The notes: generated by a model from the sequence alone, not told the origin. A stretch of DNA of 64,000 nucleotides from Nocardia acididurans (GCF_016741815.1 NZ_JAERRJ010000005.1:186001-250000); one strand, 5' to 3'. Positions 9,301-53,620 are shown, counted from the stretch's first letter. Numbers and translations: made by a program.

Positions 9301-9600
9301 GCGGCCGAGTACACCGGCCGCGCGTATGTCGCACTGGCGCTGGGTATCACGGAAGATCTCGCACCGCTGTACCGGCGGTTGCTGCCGGATGCGGGCACCA
9401 TCGTCGGACTGGAGTCGACCGGCGCGACCTTCGGCACGATGGACACCGTGCTCGGGCTGCTGGCGGCGGCGATGGGTGACGCCGAGGGTGCGGCGGCCCA
9501 TCACGCCGCGGCGGAGGAACTGATGCGGCGGGTGCGCGCCGAGCTCGCGGATCTCGCGCTACCGCAGCTCGGCGGCAGTCACGCCACGACCGCGGTCTGA
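6301..9600 (+). CDS. AfsR-like SARP transcriptional activator with ATPase domain
   Basis: Encodes 1099 residues. Residues 1-95 form an OmpR-type winged helix as in SARP activators (LRAVLARLVAAGG, then NLRRIIEP). A BTAD helical domain follows (about 105-255). Next is an AAA/STAND-type ATPase with Walker A GEAGAGKTT at about 308-316 and a Walker B-like ILLEDAHRAD at about 391-400. The C-terminal 500 residues are helical and repeat-like. I see no C-terminal LuxR helix-turn-helix, so DNA binding should be N-terminal. Such proteins activate secondary-metabolite genes in response to an internal signal. It converges on the synthetase operon and shares its terminator, so it is the best candidate local activator; the target is inferred. 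Confidence 0.86.
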   Translation: MAEPRVHVLGPIQLIVEDRPVGLGATMLRAVLARLVAAGGYATTADRLIDDLWEGNPPPTAASVLQVHIHNLRRIIEPDRPRRARSRYLISESSGYALKLAPEAVDAWQFESLLRDYEERLRAGLPDPAARRQLLDTALAHWNGAAYEGLTGFGWAAQEADRLTDLRLTATEKRAEVELELNRPTEVGIELRALFDDHPEREEIARLLATAQYRIGQQAQALTTLRRSREYLDQEYGIDPSPALRELETAILSHSETLAGAGVPSTPAPAVRIRRIRENSGYTDEHTVLRETAADAEAGHLQIVWIAGEAGAGKTTLAESALTELGARSWTFLRGGCPEVDGAPPAWAWAEVLTALDPAASEKLAGGDAFTIARTVVTLCKQRTANGPVAILLEDAHRADTATLQVLRQVVNWLRDEPVLLAITLRGSEAGQNLHATAAALAHRTGEWLELTGLDLAATRELVRSAGLEEITDEALELLHTRTGGNPLFVREMAKLLAAQRTTGDREDVPDSIRELITTRLRRLSPEVATALGHLAIWGDGADLRLLSRTSAIPEDHLIDLIAEAEVAALVRTDRTGRITFDHALIHDTVYLGIPRLRRVRMHWAALELLERHADDFPGLARDPDMLAHHALLGARPETAARAIAYGLEATRRSADRGMTADTARLWQSVIEMHEMAGHATPHADHPDRIALLEARCALVDALAYQGRWVPARDARDRAVELARAIGEPGLLVRALTCWRAPILYPALEWRDPEHRLVHAVVECLAGEVSDADRVRLLAVAAYESAGDYRFPGRTRRFADEALAVARTCEDPELLCTAIAAGIVNRFTAAEDAALAHELFTVADAHGLSHFRTVGHYMLMRCALAAVDLREAFRQAELALLTTADAQLAQLMALMDCFPPVVAALRGDLPETERLYAELDTKLARLGFDEAGLIRAIPSLALAWARDTPAEPVERMHRMYTLAPGFGSAAYALALVHAGELDRAREIYRATAELRPEIAPAAEYTGRAYVALALGITEDLAPLYRRLLPDAGTIVGLESTGATFGTMDTVLGLLAAAMGDAEGAAAHHAAAEELMRRVRAELADLALPQLGGSHATTAV

Positions 9601-9630
9601 ACGCGAGACAGACTGAGCGCGAGCCGATTT

Positions 9631-9663
9631 CGGGCCGTCGGGCGCAGGTGCTCCGACGGCCCG
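9631..9663. terminator. Strong bidirectional hairpin between regulator and synthetase operon
   Basis: A perfect 11-bp stem (CGGGCCGTCGG at 9631-9641 paired with 9653-9663) encloses an 11-base loop. It lies 30 bases after the AfsR-like stop and 11 bases beyond the stop of the last micro-ORF on the other strand. It therefore marks the end of both convergent units, and it supports placing the three micro-ORFs inside the synthetase transcript. Confidence 0.78.
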
Positions 9664-9674
9664 GCAGCACCGAA

Positions 9675-9773
9675 TCAGAGACTTCCCGTGGGCGGGAAGT
9701 GGAACGACGAGCCGGTGCCCAGCAAGGTCGCCAGTTTGTTGATCAAGTCGTCCACAGCGCTACCACTGAACAT
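9675..9773 (-). CDS. Micro-ORF 3, 32-residue amphipathic peptide
   Basis: ATG at 9773 is preceded by AAGAGG (9780-9785, spacing 6), which sits just after the stop of micro-ORF 2. The 32-residue product begins MFSGSAVDDLINKLATLLGT and ends in a short FHFPP-containing tail. The N-terminal 18 residues can form an amphipathic helix; there is no cleavable signal peptide. It aligns with micro-ORFs 1 and 2 through a G-x-x-[IV]-x-x-[LI]-[LI] helix followed by [TS]GS. It is the last gene before the terminator hairpin. Function is unknown; options are in the findings. Confidence 0.62.
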   Translation of the reverse strand: MFSGSAVDDLINKLATLLGTGSSFHFPPTGSL

Positions 9774-9785
9774 GGCAGACCTCTT

Positions 9786-9899
9786 TCAGATGAGCGGGGT
9801 CGGGTTGGGACCACCCGGGGTGACGCTGGTGAAGGAACCCGAGCTGATCAGGTTCGCGATGGCCGTGAGCAGGTTGCCGATGCCGCTGCCGCTGTCCAT
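9786..9899 (-). CDS. Micro-ORF 2, 37-residue amphipathic peptide
   Basis: ATG at 9899 has a near-ideal Shine-Dalgarno AAGGAGT (9906-9912, spacing 6). The 37-residue product starts MDSGSGIGNLLTAIANLISS and ends in a Pro/Gly/Thr-rich tail without charged residues. The helix part is uncharged apart from Asp2 and hydrophobic on one face. There is no signal peptide, and it is too short for a globular fold. It is flanked by two similar micro-ORFs in the same direction. The ribosome-site quality is the main evidence that it is translated. Confidence 0.66.
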   Translation of the reverse strand: MDSGSGIGNLLTAIANLISSGSFTSVTPGGPNPTPLI

Positions 9900-9943
9900 G
9901 GGGATACTCCTTGTGTCGTGCGTGTGCCGGTGCGGACCGCGAT

Positions 9944-10030
9944 TTACTTGGGTCCGGTGCTGATGGTGGATCCGGTGCTCAGGAACGTGAGGATCTGGGT
10001 GATGATCGCCCCGATGTCGACGCCTTCCAT
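9944..10030 (-). CDS. Micro-ORF 1, 28-residue hydrophobic peptide
   Basis: ATG at 10030 follows AAAGGAAAG in a purine-rich stretch. The 28-residue product starts MEGVDIGAIITQILTFL and continues with STGS, matching the other two micro-ORFs in helix pattern and in the [TS]GS that closes the helix. It begins 46 bases after the mbtH-like stop, so it should be on the same transcript as the synthetases. There is no match I can name; a peptide this small would be missed by normal gene calling. Confidence 0.62.
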   Translation of the reverse strand: MEGVDIGAIITQILTFLSTGSTISTGPK

Positions 10031-10076
10031 ATTTCTTTCCTTTCCCTTGGTTTGCGAAAGCTTGTGTTCCGCACGC

Positions 10077-10292
10077 TTATTCGGTGTCGGCCATCGCTTC
10101 GATGAGCGATTTGGGCCGCATATCCGTCCAGTGGCACTCCACGTACTCGAGGCAGTCCTGCCGTCGAGCCGGTCCGTGCGCGATGGTCCAGCCGCCCGGA
10201 ACCGGGGCGAACACGGGCCACAGCGAGTGCTGCGACTCCTCGTTGACCAGCACGTAGAACTGAGCGTCTTCGTCGTCGAAGGGATTGCTCAT
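10077..10292 (-). CDS. MbtH-like protein, synthetase activator
   Basis: Encodes 71 residues from ATG 10292 with GGAAGG upstream. It has the MbtH signature in order: NPFDDEDAQFYVLVNEE, SLWP, P-x-GW, and the terminal WTDMRPKSL. MbtH-like proteins bind the N-terminal subdomain of adenylation domains and are often required for their folding or activity. The gene lies 93 bases downstream of the second synthetase and upstream of the three micro-ORFs, all on the same strand. It most likely serves the adenylation domains of this assembly line. Confidence 0.95.
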   Translation of the reverse strand: MSNPFDDEDAQFYVLVNEESQHSLWPVFAPVPGGWTIAHGPARRQDCLEYVECHWTDMRPKSLIEAMADTE

Positions 10293-10326
10293 GGAATTGC
10301 CTTCCGTTCCGAATCGGCAGGGGTGT

Positions 10327-10342
10327 GGCGACGATCGTCGCC
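10327..10342. promoter_or_regulatory. 16-bp perfect palindrome before mbtH-like gene
   Basis: The sequence GGCGACGATCGTCGCC is a perfect palindrome with no spacer, flanked on both sides by GTGT. It sits in the 93-base gap between the second synthetase stop and the MbtH-like start. It could be a regulator site for an internal promoter, or an RNA fold affecting the downstream small genes. Its function is inferred only from symmetry and position. Confidence 0.4.
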
Positions 10343-10385
10343 GTGTGTCCCGCCCCGCCGAATCAAGATGTGAATATATCGCTTT

Positions 10386-47410
<37,025 letters not shown>

Positions 47411-47875
47411 CGAAGCCTCCTTGTCCTGGCCGATCGGCCGACCGCCGGACCACGTGTGGGCATCACGAAATAGACCTGGGGTATCGCGTGGTGCGATGCC
47501 ACAGGCCGCGGAAAACCGCACAGCCCTTGGTGATTCGACGAATGCGCGGGCGCCCTCCGTGACGCCGTGCGCGCGTGATCAAACTAGTGCGCGAGCCGGC
47601 CGGGACTGGCACGTCACCGACCGGGATGCGGGTGCCTCCGGGTCATCCGCATCGGGTTGTCCTGCTACCGATCTCCTCCAACTTCACCGACGCTCGTCAG
47701 TCCGCCGCGAGCGCCGCGTTGTCGCCTGCATCACATGGATGCCGTCCATGCATTGCGAACACTAGGCGCTGTAAGAATAAAACGGAACTTTTTCCGAAAA
47801 AAAAGTTGGACGAGCGTCTAGTTGGTTCCGATCGATGCGCCGAGCGCGCAGAAAATGTGGGTGCAGCCACACGAC
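47411..47875. promoter_or_regulatory. Upstream region of the synthetase operon
   Basis: About 465 bases upstream of the first synthetase. Next to the gene lie AAGGAGG (47416-47422) and a 12-bp perfect palindrome GGCCGATCGGCC (47428-47439), a possible operator. An AT-rich island at about 47772-47807, unlike the rest of this GC-rich window, includes a small hairpin (47783-47796) that on the minus strand is followed by TTTTATTCTT. It may be a promoter core or a second terminator for the regulator upstream. I cannot place -10 or -35 boxes with confidence. Confidence 0.45.
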
Positions 47876-47903
47876 GAAGCCGGGGTGTGACACACCCCAC
47901 TTC
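47876..47903 (-). terminator. Hairpin after GAF-SARP regulator
   Basis: On the minus strand GGGGTGTG is followed, after one base, by CACACCCC (47882-47898). Flanking GAAG/CTTC can extend the stem. It starts 13 bases beyond the stop of the GAF-type regulator, so it probably ends that gene before the synthetase promoter region. Confidence 0.65.
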
Positions 47904-47915
47904 CGGTTGCGAAGA

Positions 47916-49271
47916 CTATGGCTCGAAACGTTGCAACTGCGTTGCATCGGCGCCCATGCGCCGATCGAGTACGCGGATCTTGGCTTCGATCTGCGAATAC
48001 AAGGGAGAGTCCCGGTCAACGGTGGCGCGATAGGCAGCCCACGCCGCCGCATCGTCACGCCCCTCGGGACCCGAAGTCCACCGGCCCAATACCGTCGCGT
48101 CACCGGAACGCAGGACAGCGGTGCGCAATCGCACGCGCAATTCATCGCGAATGTCTATAACTCCCGGCGCGGTCGAACGCGGCAGCACCGGTCCCGAATA
48201 AAGCCGGACCGCCGCATCGACGTCCCCGGAATCCAGGGCGGCGCGCAGCGCCTCCACATCCGTGGCGATCGGAACCCGCAACCGGTACGGACGCGAACCG
48301 AAGACGTTCGGGCCCACCACCGAACGCAGCCGGGACATGGCCGCGCGAATCGTGGCATTGTCCAGATCCGCGTCATCCAGCAGCAGGGCCAGATGGTCGG
48401 CCGACAACCCCTCCTGATGTTCGGCCAGCAGCACCAGGATCTCGGCATGCCGCTGCGACAACGGGACTCGCTCCCCCGCGACCGTCAGCTGCGGCTGCCC
48501 CAGACCCAGCACCTCCAGGCCGAGCCGCTCCGGCACCGGGGCATCCGCACCCGTCCGGCGATCCTGACCCGACCGCACCGCGGTCAGCAGCAGATCCATC
48601 TCCGCGGCCGTCGCCGCCGCCTTCACCAGGGCCAGGATCTCCGGGCGCGCCACCCGCACCCCGCCCGCGATCATCAGCACGCCCACCAGGCGGCCGTCCG
48701 GATCATGAACGGGCGCAGCGGCTCCCGTGATCTGGTGCATGCGGTGCAGGAAATGCTCGGGGCCGTGGATCCAGGCCGCCCGGCCGGTGCGCACCACCAG
48801 GCCCACCGCATTGGTGCCCACCCGGCGCTCGCTCAGATCATTGCCCTCGCGCAGGCCCGCCTCGGCCGCGGCGCGCACCCGGTCGGCGCTGCCGTGCACC
48901 GACAGCACCCGGCCGAACTGATCGGCCACCACCACCATGAGTCCGGTGCTGGTGGCATCGCGCAGCAGCAGCTTGTCCACCAGCGGCATGGCCGACGCGA
49001 TCGGATGTGCGTCGCGATACCGCTGCAGATCCGGGCCGCGCAGACCGCGACCGTCGTTGTCGTCCAACGGGTCGACACCGCCGCGCACACTGCGCAGCCA
49101 CGATTCCAGCACCATGGGACGAAGCAGACCCGGGAGCTGACCGAGTTGTTCGCCGCCCACGCTCAAATAGCCATGGGCTTGTGCGGCATAGGCCTCCAGT
49201 GCGCCGAGCTGTGTTCCGCCCGAACCGGCACCGTACTGGGGAAGGCTCCCACCTGCGAGATTGCTGACCAT
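47916..49271 (-). CDS. GAF-domain regulator with SARP-like DNA-binding and BTAD-like C-terminus
   Basis: Encodes 451 residues from ATG 49271, behind GGAAAGAAAGG; the frame stays open to 49490 without a ribosome site. Residues about 50-230 form a GAF-type sensor region (LMVVVADQFGRVLSVHGS, then NDLSERRVGTNAVGLVVRTG) as in AcoR-like proteins. Residues about 270-350 look like a winged helix (QRHAEILVLLAEHQEGLSA, then TIRAAMSRLRSVVG). The end resembles a short BTAD region. There is no AAA+ sigma-54 domain. It lies directly upstream of the synthetase operon on the same strand and is a candidate second pathway regulator; ligand and targets are unknown. Confidence 0.75.
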   Translation of the reverse strand: MVSNLAGGSLPQYGAGSGGTQLGALEAYAAQAHGYLSVGGEQLGQLPGLLRPMVLESWLRSVRGGVDPLDDNDGRGLRGPDLQRYRDAHPIASAMPLVDKLLLRDATSTGLMVVVADQFGRVLSVHGSADRVRAAAEAGLREGNDLSERRVGTNAVGLVVRTGRAAWIHGPEHFLHRMHQITGAAAPVHDPDGRLVGVLMIAGGVRVARPEILALVKAAATAAEMDLLLTAVRSGQDRRTGADAPVPERLGLEVLGLGQPQLTVAGERVPLSQRHAEILVLLAEHQEGLSADHLALLLDDADLDNATIRAAMSRLRSVVGPNVFGSRPYRLRVPIATDVEALRAALDSGDVDAAVRLYSGPVLPRSTAPGVIDIRDELRVRLRTAVLRSGDATVLGRWTSGPEGRDDAAAWAAYRATVDRDSPLYSQIEAKIRVLDRRMGADATQLQRFEP

Positions 49272-49426
49272 TTGCCTTTCTTTCCGCCCCTGAGGGTACC
49301 GGCGGCAAAGTGGCTCGAAGGCGAAAGCCGTTTCTTTGTCCCGCAGGTCACACCGTGACGGTTGCCATGGCAAATGTGAGCTAGCTAGCAATTTGTCAAA
49401 CAATACTTGTTCAGATAGCTCGTGGG

Positions 49427-50821
49427 TTAGTGCGGAGGCAGGGTCGGCCGCAACGCCGCCGCACTGCGCTGACGCATCGCACCGCGCCACAGACCCGCCC
49501 CGTACGCCACATCATCGAGCCGCTTGCACGCCACATAGCGCACCGGATCCAGCGAACCCGGCTCCCGATGAATGAACCAGTCCGCCAAACCATCCGCCAC
49601 CGCCACCGTGACCGCGGTCTGCCGAATTCGACGCGAGCACAGCATCCCCAGCAGCGTCACCGGCCAATAGTCCCGGCACAGCGCCGCGGCCAGCCGCCAT
49701 ACGCCACCCGAAAAACCGCGCGCCATATAAATGGCCGCCACCCGCGTCGGATTGTCGAGTTCCGCGAAAACCCGGCGCAACCGGAACAACGTGGTCACCA
49801 AAGTCAGCAGACCACCGAGGAAACCCCAGCGCGTGAGCGTGCCGAACAGCAACGCCGTCGCCGCCGTCCACACCGGCAGCGACAGCGGCGCCGCCATCCC
49901 GGCGTGCCGCTGCCCCAGCGGGGCCACGCCGGTGCCGTGGGTGAGCTTGTGCACGAACCACTTTCGCAAGGTCACGGGGTTGCTGTGCGCGACCCGGGCG
50001 GCCGGCTCGTAACGCAGCCGCCAGCCCGCGCGGTCCAGCCGCCAGCACAGGTCGACGTCATCGCCCGCGCCCATCGACTCGTCGAATCCGCCATCGGCCA
50101 GCAACGCCGTGCGCCGCACCAGCAGCGCCGAACTCGGCACATACGGGACCGGGCCGTGCGCCTGCACCGCCGACTCCCGGCGGCCGCGATGCAGCGAACC
50201 GCGGGTGTGCTCGTAGCGGGCCAGCACCGTGGAATCCGGATCCATCGCCAGGATGCGCGGGGCCACCAGCGCCACCTTCGGATCGCTGAAATGCCCGAGC
50301 ATGACCTCCAGCCAGCCGGTGCGGGGCAGCACGTCCGGATCCAGGAAGGCCACGAACTCCGTTGCGGCCGCTCGCAATCCGAAATTGCGCGCGGCGGACG
50401 GGCCGCGCCGGCGATCCCGGCGCAGCACCGTCACCCGGCAGCGCAGCGCGTGCGGAATCCGAACCGGGCGATCCGAACCGTCGTCCACCACGATCACCGT
50501 GTGGCCGCGCAGCGTCGACAGCAGCCGGCGCAGGCCCGCCTCGTCGTTGTGCACCGGCACGATCAACGTCACGTCCTCCACCGACGGCAGCAGGCGCGGA
50601 CGCGGATTCGCCACCCCGGAGTCGAGCAGGCGTCTGGCAACACGGGCCGACGTAGGGCCGGTCACCTCGAGGTACCCGTCACCGATCATGGCCGCAGCTT
50701 CCGGCGCGAGTCGTAGCAACCGCGTCGGCGAACCGCCGACCAGGTACCGTCCACCGGAATAAGTGCGCACCCTGGGATCGATTCGCACCCCGAAACCATC
50801 GGGAAGGCGATCATGGCGCAT
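49427..50821 (-). CDS. mftF: MftF-like family 2 glycosyltransferase (mycofactocin type)
   Basis: Encodes 464 residues from ATG 50821; upstream codons in frame lack similarity to the family. The N-terminus ([15 protein letters not shown], then [14 protein letters not shown]) is characteristic of MftF. The GT-A domain has [19 protein letters not shown], the DxD-like DPD in AFLDPDVLP, and [13 protein letters not shown]-terminal membrane-associated helices follow (about 330-400). MftF adds beta-1,4-glucose units to mycofactocin, a redox cofactor of alcohol metabolism in mycobacteria. The usual partners mftA to mftE are not in this window, so this copy is isolated. It is divergent from a TetR gene. 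Confidence 0.8.
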   Translation of the reverse strand: MRHDRLPDGFGVRIDPRVRTYSGGRYLVGGSPTRLLRLAPEAAAMIGDGYLEVTGPTSARVARRLLDSGVANPRPRLLPSVEDVTLIVPVHNDEAGLRRLLSTLRGHTVIVVDDGSDRPVRIPHALRCRVTVLRRDRRRGPSAARNFGLRAAATEFVAFLDPDVLPRTGWLEVMLGHFSDPKVALVAPRILAMDPDSTVLARYEHTRGSLHRGRRESAVQAHGPVPYVPSSALLVRRTALLADGGFDESMGAGDDVDLCWRLDRAGWRLRYEPAARVAHSNPVTLRKWFVHKLTHGTGVAPLGQRHAGMAAPLSLPVWTAATALLFGTLTRWGFLGGLLTLVTTLFRLRRVFAELDNPTRVAAIYMARGFSGGVWRLAAALCRDYWPVTLLGMLCSRRIRQTAVTVAVADGLADWFIHREPGSLDPVRYVACKRLDDVAYGAGLWRGAMRQRSAAALRPTLPPH

Positions 50822-51014
50822 TCCAGAAATGCTAAGGCAGCACACAATCAGCAACCATGAATGGCGCGCCGCCCAGTGCACCGACCGATGGGTAACCTTC
50901 CGCGGTCCGACCGAGCCCGACCGGCAACGGGATCGGACCTCTAGACTGCGGGAGGAAAATCGGCAGTTGAACAGGCAGGGGACGGAAATCCGTACCCACG
51001 GTGGTCGAGGTGGT

Positions 51015-51650
51015 ATGGGAGTCGGGCGAATGCAGACAAGCGGGGGCGGCAATACCCTGTCGGAGGCCGAGATCGTCGAGGCCGCTCTTCGAGTGGTCCG
51101 CCAGGACGGCGTGGAGAAACTCTCCATGCGACGACTCTCCCGCGAACTCGGGGTTTCCCCGATGGCCCCCTATTACTACGTGGCCGACAAGCGCGAGCTA
51201 CTCGATCTGGTGGCGACGGCCGCACTCACCGGAGTGCGCAAGCCCCCACCGGAATTCGGCCCGTGGCAAATGCGGCTGCGCGAAATCGTCGACCAGATCG
51301 ACGAGAAACTGCGCAAGCATCCGGGCCTGGGCGATGTCCTCATCGAGCAGATGCTGGGCAAACAGCTCGACCTCATCGCGGCCGTGATGGAGATCCTGTT
51401 CGACGCGGGCTTCGACGATCGCAATGTGCTCTCGGCGTATGCGACGATCCACACCTACCTGTTCGGGCGCAGCAAAGTGAATCCGCGCGACCGCAACGCC
51501 CTGCACGACCGGGTGCTGCCCGAGGCCGTGGAACGCGCCACCAAGCATATGGCCGACCTGCGCGGGAAGTACTCCTACGACTTCTCCATGGACGTGCTGA
51601 TCGCCGGGCTCGAAGCCCAGCTTGTCCGGCAGCGCGACAGCCACGTATAG
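51015..51650 (+). CDS. TetR/AcrR-family regulator
   Basis: Encodes 211 residues from ATG 51015; a second ATG at 51030 (with GGGAG upstream) is an alternative start. The HTH lies at about residues 30-57 ([22 protein letters not shown]), with a helical effector domain after it. It resembles the TetR type with a TetR_C-like C-terminus and is not KstR by sequence. It ends 37 bases before kshB, with a KstR-type palindrome between them, so it may be co-transcribed with or overlap control of kshB. It is divergent from the MftF-like gene. Confidence 0.85.
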   Translation: MGVGRMQTSGGGNTLSEAEIVEAALRVVRQDGVEKLSMRRLSRELGVSPMAPYYYVADKRELLDLVATAALTGVRKPPPEFGPWQMRLREIVDQIDEKLRKHPGLGDVLIEQMLGKQLDLIAAVMEILFDAGFDDRNVLSAYATIHTYLFGRSKVNPRDRNALHDRVLPEAVERATKHMADLRGKYSYDFSMDVLIAGLEAQLVRQRDSHV

Positions 51651-51652
51651 TG

Positions 51653-51674
51653 AAACTAGAACACGTTCTAGTTT
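51653..51674. promoter_or_regulatory. KstR-type operator before kshB
   Basis: The core TAGAACACGTTCTA (51657-51670) fits the published KstR consensus TNNAACNNGTTNNA exactly. It is extended to 9-bp perfect arms around CACG. It lies immediately upstream of the kshB ribosome site (GAGAGGA, 51677-51683). KstR represses sterol-catabolism genes, kshB among them, in mycobacteria. Confidence 0.82.
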
Positions 51675-51687
51675 GCGAGAGGAATCT

Positions 51688-52743
51688 ATGACCACCGTCG
51701 ACGTACCGCACAGCTCGCGATCAGCCGTGCTGCGGGTCTCCGCGGTCATCAACGAGACGGCCGACTCCTGCTCGCTGGTATTCGACGTGCCCGAGGATCT
51801 CCGCGAGCGATTCACCTACCAGCCGGGACAATTCCTGACCCTGCGGATCCCCAGCGAACTCACCGGGTCCGTCGCACGCTGCTACTCGCTGGCCAGCTCG
51901 CCCTACACCGACGACAAGCCGAAGGTCACCGTCAAGCGCACGGTCGACGGGTACGGCTCGAACTGGTTGTGCGACAACCTCAAAGCCGGCGACAGCGTCG
52001 AAGTACTGCCGCCCTCAGGCGTTTTCACGCCCAAGAACCTGGATGCGGACATGTTGCTGTTCGCGGCGGGCAGCGGCATCACGCCGGTCATGTCGATCCT
52101 GAAATCCGCGCTGTCGCGGGGCAACGGGAAAATCGTCGTGGTCTACGCCAACCGCGACCACGACTCGGTCATCTTCGCCGGGGAGCTACGCGAGCTCGCC
52201 GACAAGCATCCGCAGCGACTCGTCGTCGTGCACTGGCTCGAGCACCTGCAGGGGCTGCCCACCGCGGATTCCCTTGCCTCCCTTGTCGCGCCCTACACCG
52301 AGCACGAAGCCTTCATGTGCGGGCCCAAGCCGTTCATGGACTGCGTGCACGATGCGCTCGCCCAACTCGGGGTGCCGCGCAACCGCACCCACGCCGAGGT
52401 GTTCAACTCGCTGTCCGGCGACCCGTTCGCCGACGTCGCGCCCGCCGAGATCTCCGACGAGGAAGCCGCCGACGCGGCCAGCGTCGAAGTCGAACTCGAC
52501 GGTGAGACACACGAATTGACGTGGCCGCGCAGTCAGACGCTGGTCGACATCATGCTCTCCAAGGGCATCGACGTGCCTTACTCCTGCCTCGAAGGCGAAT
52601 GCGGGTCCTGCGCCTGCACCGTGCTCGAGGGCACGGTCGAGATGGAGAACGCCGAGATCCTCGACCCCGAGGACATCGCCAACGGGTACATCCTCGGCTG
52701 CCAGGCGCGGCCGGTCACGGATCACCTGAAAATTCAGTTCTGA
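51688..52743 (+). CDS. kshB: KshB, 3-ketosteroid-9-alpha-hydroxylase reductase
   Basis: Encodes 351 residues from ATG 51688 behind GAGAGGA. The FAD domain contains PGQFLTLRIPSE, RCYSLASSPYTDD and VTVKRT. The NAD-binding part contains AAGSGITPVMS and a CGPKPFM end. The C-terminal plant-type [2Fe-2S] domain has C-x4-C-x2-C (SCLEGECGSC) and a later fourth Cys (LGCQARP). Length and these strings closely match mycobacterial KshB (Rv3571), which passes electrons from NADH to KshA to open steroid ring B. The KstR-type site upstream supports the steroid role. A strong hairpin terminator follows. Substrate could also be another ring-hydroxylating oxygenase partner. Confidence 0.88.
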   Translation: MTTVDVPHSSRSAVLRVSAVINETADSCSLVFDVPEDLRERFTYQPGQFLTLRIPSELTGSVARCYSLASSPYTDDKPKVTVKRTVDGYGSNWLCDNLKAGDSVEVLPPSGVFTPKNLDADMLLFAAGSGITPVMSILKSALSRGNGKIVVVYANRDHDSVIFAGELRELADKHPQRLVVVHWLEHLQGLPTADSLASLVAPYTEHEAFMCGPKPFMDCVHDALAQLGVPRNRTHAEVFNSLSGDPFADVAPAEISDEEAADAASVEVELDGETHELTWPRSQTLVDIMLSKGIDVPYSCLEGECGSCACTVLEGTVEMENAEILDPEDIANGYILGCQARPVTDHLKIQF

Positions 52744-52750
52744 CAAAGAT

Positions 52751-52794
52751 ATTCGGCCGCCACATCGTCGATGATGTGGCGGCCGAATTGTTTT
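52751..52794. terminator. Strong intrinsic terminator between convergent genes
   Basis: A perfect 16-bp stem (52751-52766 with 52773-52788) around a 6-base loop is followed by TTGTTTT. It begins 7 bases after the kshB stop and lies just before the stop of the convergent transglycosylase gene, so it can serve both directions. Confidence 0.9.
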
Positions 52795-52800
52795 CGTCGC

Positions 52801-53364
52801 TCAGTAGGCGCCGAAGACGTTGTCGATCGAGCCGTAGCGGTGCGCTGCGTAATTGCAGGCGGCCGCGATATTGGCGACCGGATCGTAGATGTCCCACGAG
52901 GTGCCCTCGACGTGGTACGCCTGGAAGGTCGGATCGATCACCTGCAGCAGGCCCTTCGACGGGATACCCGCCGCGGCATTCGAGTCGTACAGGTTGATGG
53001 CCTGCGGATTGCCGCCCGACTCCCGAATGATGTTGCGGAAGATGCCGTCGTAGCTGCCCGGGATGTTCTGCTGGTTCATCACGTACAGGGCGTTCTTGAT
53101 CCAGCCGTCCAGGTTGTCCTGGAAGACCGGGGGCAGCAGTTCGTTGAACGGCGCGGGCAGGGTCCGCACGTAGTCGCGCACCTGGTTCTGCTGATCCTGC
53201 GGCAGCTGATTCAGCTGATCGGTGGCGACCTGCTTCACCTGCTGCGCGGGCTGCTGCAGTTCATTGGGCACGCCGGCGATGGGAGCCTCGGCGGACGCGG
53301 TCACGGGGACGATGATGATGGCGGCGGCGGCCAGGGCTGCCGGAATGAATGCGCGAAGTGTCAT
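52801..53364 (-). CDS. Secreted lytic transglycosylase-like protein
   Basis: Encodes 187 residues from ATG 53364. A Sec signal peptide covers about residues 1-26 (AALAAAAIIIVPVTASAEA). A Gln-rich linker follows (about 30-70). The C-terminal SLT-type domain has the catalytic Glu in IIRESGGNP, the GLLQV motif and the terminal AACNYAAHRYG. It should cut or remodel peptidoglycan outside the membrane. This compact form, with a helical spacer and the SLT domain at the very end, is common in Nocardia and Rhodococcus. It is convergent with kshB; the 256-base region upstream shows no clear promoter. Confidence 0.82.
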   Translation of the reverse strand: MTLRAFIPAALAAAAIIIVPVTASAEAPIAGVPNELQQPAQQVKQVATDQLNQLPQDQQNQVRDYVRTLPAPFNELLPPVFQDNLDGWIKNALYVMNQQNIPGSYDGIFRNIIRESGGNPQAINLYDSNAAAGIPSKGLLQVIDPTFQAYHVEGTSWDIYDPVANIAAACNYAAHRYGSIDNVFGAY

Positions 53365-53620
53365 AAGTGTTTTGGGACAGCACGCATCACCGCGAGCGCC
53401 ACGAGGACGCCCCGGGATGGGCCGCGGGTTGTAGTGAGACCGCTTACTCGAATGCCGACTGGCCGTCGAGTACTGCGCACCTAAACGGGCACACGGTCTG
53501 TTTCGACACATCACAGAATGGTCGCGATAGGTTAACGCACGCTGTCCGTAAACTGAACAAAAGGTGAACTAGCTAATTACCAGCTCGAGATTCGCTCGCA
53601 TCGAGGCTCTGACCTGCGAC

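Noticed and set aside
6456..9479. A second plus-strand frame of about 1007 codons inside the AfsR-like gene
   Set aside because: It is out of frame with a regulator whose SARP, BTAD and Walker motifs are clear. The alternative translation is Arg/Ala/Gly-rich without domains.
9648..10373. A plus-strand frame of 241 codons over the micro-ORFs and mbtH-like gene
   Set aside because: It crosses a certain mbtH-like gene in antisense, has no ribosome site and resembles no protein. The minus-strand micro-ORFs have ribosome sites and fit the operon.
47411..47521. A 37-residue N-terminal extension of the first synthetase (GTG at 47521)
   Set aside because: The extension has no similarity to a C domain and no ribosome site. 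GTG 47410 has AAGGAGG at ideal spacing.
47835..49358. A plus-strand frame of 507 codons over the GAF-type regulator
   Set aside because: The translation is His/Arg/Gln-rich without domains, whereas the minus strand encodes clear GAF and winged-helix segments with a good ribosome site.
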